NCBI GenBank assembly: GCA_964645775.1
Contig: CAZYBU010000015.1
Span: forward strand, 7,582 to 71,581
Length of the DNA stretch: 64,000 bases
Source: CAZYBU01 sp964645775
Lineage (GTDB): Bacteria > Spirochaetota > UBA4802 > UBA5550
Direction: 5' to 3'
Shown here: in pieces, positions 63,267-64,000 of the stretch
Numbering within the stretch: position 1 is the first letter of the stretch
Layout: the number at the start of each line of letters is the position of its first letter
Translations under genes and position numbers: made by a program
Notes under the pieces: model-generated
What the model was told of the DNA's origin: nothing
The model's input: the letters and a program-made list of their open reading frames with translations, nothing else
Database searches by the model: none

Positions 63267-64000
63267 TCAGTGAACCAGACGGCGGCTCAGGCGCCGTATG
63301 CTCAGGTAACCGAAGAGGATAATAAAGAAGATGACATAAGCCAGATTCAGGAGATGAGTCCACTCAAGCTGATTGAAACAGAAGGCCCGGACAAGGGTGG
63401 CGGAATGGGTCAGTGGAAAAACCTGCGCCCCGATTTGAAGAGAACGGGGAAGGCTCTCCAGGGGAAATATAATTCCTGAAAAGAAGAACATGGGAGTTAA
63501 AAGCCCCGTGAAGTAAAAATTGAACTGGTTCAGGGTGGATACAAAGCTGGTAACCAGGAGCGAGAAGACGGCAAACATTAAACCGGTCAGGAAACCGACC
63601 AGGGGCGAAAAGAGGGCCATCCATGATGGGATAAGACCGAAGAGGGAGACCACCAGAAGAACCGCGGAGGTAAAGAAGAGGCTTTTTGTGCCGGCGAAGA
63701 GGATCTCCCCGACGAGAAGGTCCCCCACGGTGATGGACGACGCGAGCATACCGTCATAGACCTGGTCGAACTCAAGCCGGATGAAGGTTCCGAAGCTGCA
63801 CTCAAAGGCGGATGTGTACATGGCCGAAGGTACGATGATGCCTGCCGCGAGAAACTGCACGTAGGGCATGCCATCGATGAGGCCCACATAGTGGCCCAGT
63901 CCGAGACCGATACCGGCCATAAAGAAGAGGGGCTCCACGAAAGGAGGGAACCCGTTGCTTATGATATTGTTGGTGTATACCCTGTAATGGCGGAACCAGA
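63267..64000 (-). CDS. ABC-2-type transporter permease (5' end outside the window)
   Basis: The frame stays open to the window edge; residues visible from the edge begin WFRHYRVYTNNIISNGFPPF, then VEPLFFMAGIGLGLGHYVG. Six membrane helices with the ABC-2 pattern (NodJ/DrrB-like). The ATP-binding partner should lie just outside, to the right. The Val/GTG at 63938 is internal, not the start. Confidence 0.85.
   Translation of the reverse strand, partial: WFRHYRVYTNNIISNGFPPFVEPLFFMAGIGLGLGHYVGLIDGMPYVQFLAAGIIVPSAMYTSAFECSFGTFIRLEFDQVYDGMLASSITVGDLLVGEILFAGTKSLFFTSAVLLVVSLFGLIPSWMALFSPLVGFLTGLMFAVFSLLVTSFVSTLNQFNFYFTGLLTPMFFFSGIIFPLESLPRSLQIGAQVFPLTHSATLVRAFCFNQLEWTHLLNLAYVIFFIILFGYLSIRRLSRRLVH

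Overview
This 64 kb window is ordinary chromosomal DNA, most likely from an uncultured member of the Spirochaetota. The main reasons are a flagellar operon in the order flgB-flgC-fliE-fliF-fliG, a UPF0164/PorV-like outer-membrane protein, tlyA, a Bdr-like heptad-repeat membrane protein, and several large exported proteins of a spirochaetal kind. This assignment is an inference from gene content; no rRNA is present. Coding density is high, with many 1, 4 or 11 nt gene overlaps. There is no prophage, IS element, rRNA operon or CRISPR array.

Layout. 1-4.6 kb: flagellar basal-body genes on the minus strand, including a previously uncalled 52-codon ORF between flgC and fliE, and a fliF promoter region bracketed by a 15-bp inverted repeat. 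4.6-8.4 kb: a giant PAS hybrid kinase and a DnaJ-like protein. 8.7-14.7 kb: a tightly overlapped CoA-metabolism operon (CoA-transferase/GNAT fusion, ADP-forming acyl-CoA synthetase, Pta-N/DRTGG ATPase, alpha/beta hydrolase). 14.8-21.2 kb: patatin-ligA-lnt-histidine kinase-response regulator, then two methionine tRNAs (initiator and elongator) with a clear terminator. 22-33 kb: a long minus-strand housekeeping run (coaD, rny, ymdB, dxs, tlyA, a FlgD-Ig-like protein, PorV-like protein, folP, cdaA, cdaR, pdxJ, two small envelope proteins). It makes and uses 1-deoxy-xylulose-5-phosphate (dxs, pdxJ) and c-di-AMP (cdaA/cdaR). 33-44.9 kb: an accessory region of small, mostly single genes (acyl-CoA synthetase, coiled-coil repeat protein, vapBC, hydrolases, small membrane proteins), gene remnants (GH3 and metallo-beta-lactamase fragments) and several well-formed sigma70-type promoters.

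45-58.2 kb: a block of envelope and signalling genes: an exported protein of unknown function, a PDZ lipoprotein candidate, HDOD and MBL proteins, a membrane LysM protein with a large cytoplasmic part, a sialidase-like/Fn3-like doubly anchored protein, a TPR protein, an RsbU-type phosphatase and a STAS protein. 58.3-63.1 kb: arginine biosynthesis argJ, argD, argF, argG with a terminator-like hairpin between argJ and argD. The right edge cuts an ABC-2 permease gene.

The most interesting signals are the coupled small ORF in the flagellar operon, the inverted repeat around the fliF promoter whose core recurs upstream of the STAS gene, the complementary decay of both receiver domains in the hybrid kinase, the heptad-repeat gene with a near-consensus promoter, the double palindrome on the vapBC promoter, and the unknown envelope gene block at 48.7-56.3 kb.
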